From positions 1-38,786 of the forward strand of contig MSXM01000039.1 of assembly GCA_002083565.1 (NCBI GenBank): 38,786 nt of DNA, read 5' to 3'. Shown here piece after piece: positions 38,469-38,786 of this stretch (within the stretch, counting starts at the first letter, position 1; every line of letters starts with the position of its first letter). The position numbers were made by a program, and so were the translations under genes. Under the pieces are notes generated by a model that saw only the letters and a program-made list of their open reading frames with translations, had not been told where the DNA came from and ran no database searches. The stretch is from Nitrospira sp. ST-bin4. GTDB taxonomy: Bacteria; Nitrospirota; Nitrospiria; Nitrospirales; Nitrospiraceae.

Positions 38469-38786
38469 ATCGGGCTGCTCTGAATCTTGTAGTTCTTTAT
38501 ACGCCCAGGCATAAATCGGCCCAGCCTGCTTCAGATCGTAGGTCGGCGCAACCAGTCCCCTGATCGGCTTCCCCTGGTTTTCAGATGGCTTGAAGTCAGG
38601 GCCTTCTTCGGATGTAAAGAATCCGTCGATCTGCTTTTTCAGCTTCGCTCCGTCGGCTTCGTAACTGCGGCCGGCAAACGCAGCCTTCCTGAGCGGGGCT
38701 TGCCGATACTCATCCCGGAGGCGCAGCCTGGCACTGTCGGCTCTCTCCCCTTCCAGAAAGAGCTTCTGATCGAGATCCTCGACCAG
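38428..38786 (-). pseudogene. MEMO-like gene, N-terminal part in a shifted frame (continues past window)
   Basis: Reading minus-strand from the window edge gives LVEDLDQKLFLEGERADS, then RKAAFAGRSYEADGAKLKKQ, then IRGLVAPTYDLKQAGPIYAW and AYKELQDSEQPDV. This is the normal N-terminal half of the MEMO family plus an upstream extension. It then misreads (RRVRHSLRRVG) to a TAA at 38430. Joining it to the downstream frame at CCCGATGTACGTC needs a shift. Loss of one GT from GATGTGTACGTC would explain it and would restore PDVYVVFGTAY. The canonical APH metal-ligand His is Thr here (APTYD). The gene start lies outside the window. Confidence 0.7.

Noticed and set aside
1..38786. CRISPR arrays, tRNA, rRNA, intact transposase or integrase genes
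   Set aside because: No regularly spaced repeats, no cloverleaf-like segments and no mobile-element protein motifs were seen on either strand.

Overview
The window is dominated by two neighbouring insecticidal-type Tc (ABC) toxin loci, all transcribed on the minus strand. They lie between a cyclophilin gene at the left edge and a TPR lipoprotein-like/MEMO-like gene pair at the right edge. The DNA looks bacterial, with moderately high G+C, long coding regions and Shine-Dalgarno leaders. The host is not certain. The MEMO-family protein with an N-terminal extension and the heptamer-repeat intergenic DNA suggest Nitrospirota or a similar environmental Gram-negative lineage, but this is a low-confidence guess.

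Layout, left to right: a heptamer repeat at the window edge; an intact cyclophilin peptidyl-prolyl isomerase (+, 74-595); TcA1 (-, 673-9150), a 2825-aa pore/translocation subunit; TcBC1 (-, ends at 9266), a fused TcB+TcC cocoon protein whose last ~257 residues form a variable effector domain; a relic junction (17073-17342), where the tail of a MEMO gene is joined to the last 202 nt of a second cyclophilin gene; about 350 bp with no recognised gene; TcA2 (-, 17692-28104), a 3470-aa TcA; a possible 57-aa ORF; a truncated third TcA start (28361-28582) flanked by REP-like motifs; TcBC2 (-, 28775-36787) with a different effector domain that looks like a PD-(D/E)XK nuclease; another MEMO tail relic (36911-36964); a secreted TPR protein (-, 37074-37793); and a MEMO-like gene (-, 37800 to beyond the window) broken by an apparent frameshift.

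How the genes would work together, from Tc family knowledge: TcA pentamerises into a bell-shaped prepore with an internal channel. The TcB-TcC cocoon docks on the TcA C-terminal funnel through the TcB beta-propeller. The RHS shell cleaves off its own C-terminal variable domain, and this unfolded effector passes through the TcA channel into the target cell. Each locus here provides one A and one BC protein, in the order BC then A. The two BC shells are clearly homologous, while their C-termini are unrelated. The A proteins differ greatly in length. The locus could therefore deliver at least two different cargos, possibly with interchangeable A subunits.

The most informative structural signal is the repeated flank. 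Both BC genes are preceded by a MEMO-gene tail, and the inner one is fused to a cyclophilin tail. The fusion falls where the intact MEMO and cyclophilin genes share the nonamer GATGCCGCG. This is what recombination between two [cyclophilin-TcA-TcBC-MEMO] units would leave. The BC and A genes have diverged more than a recent simple duplication would predict, so joining of two diverged alleles is at least as likely.
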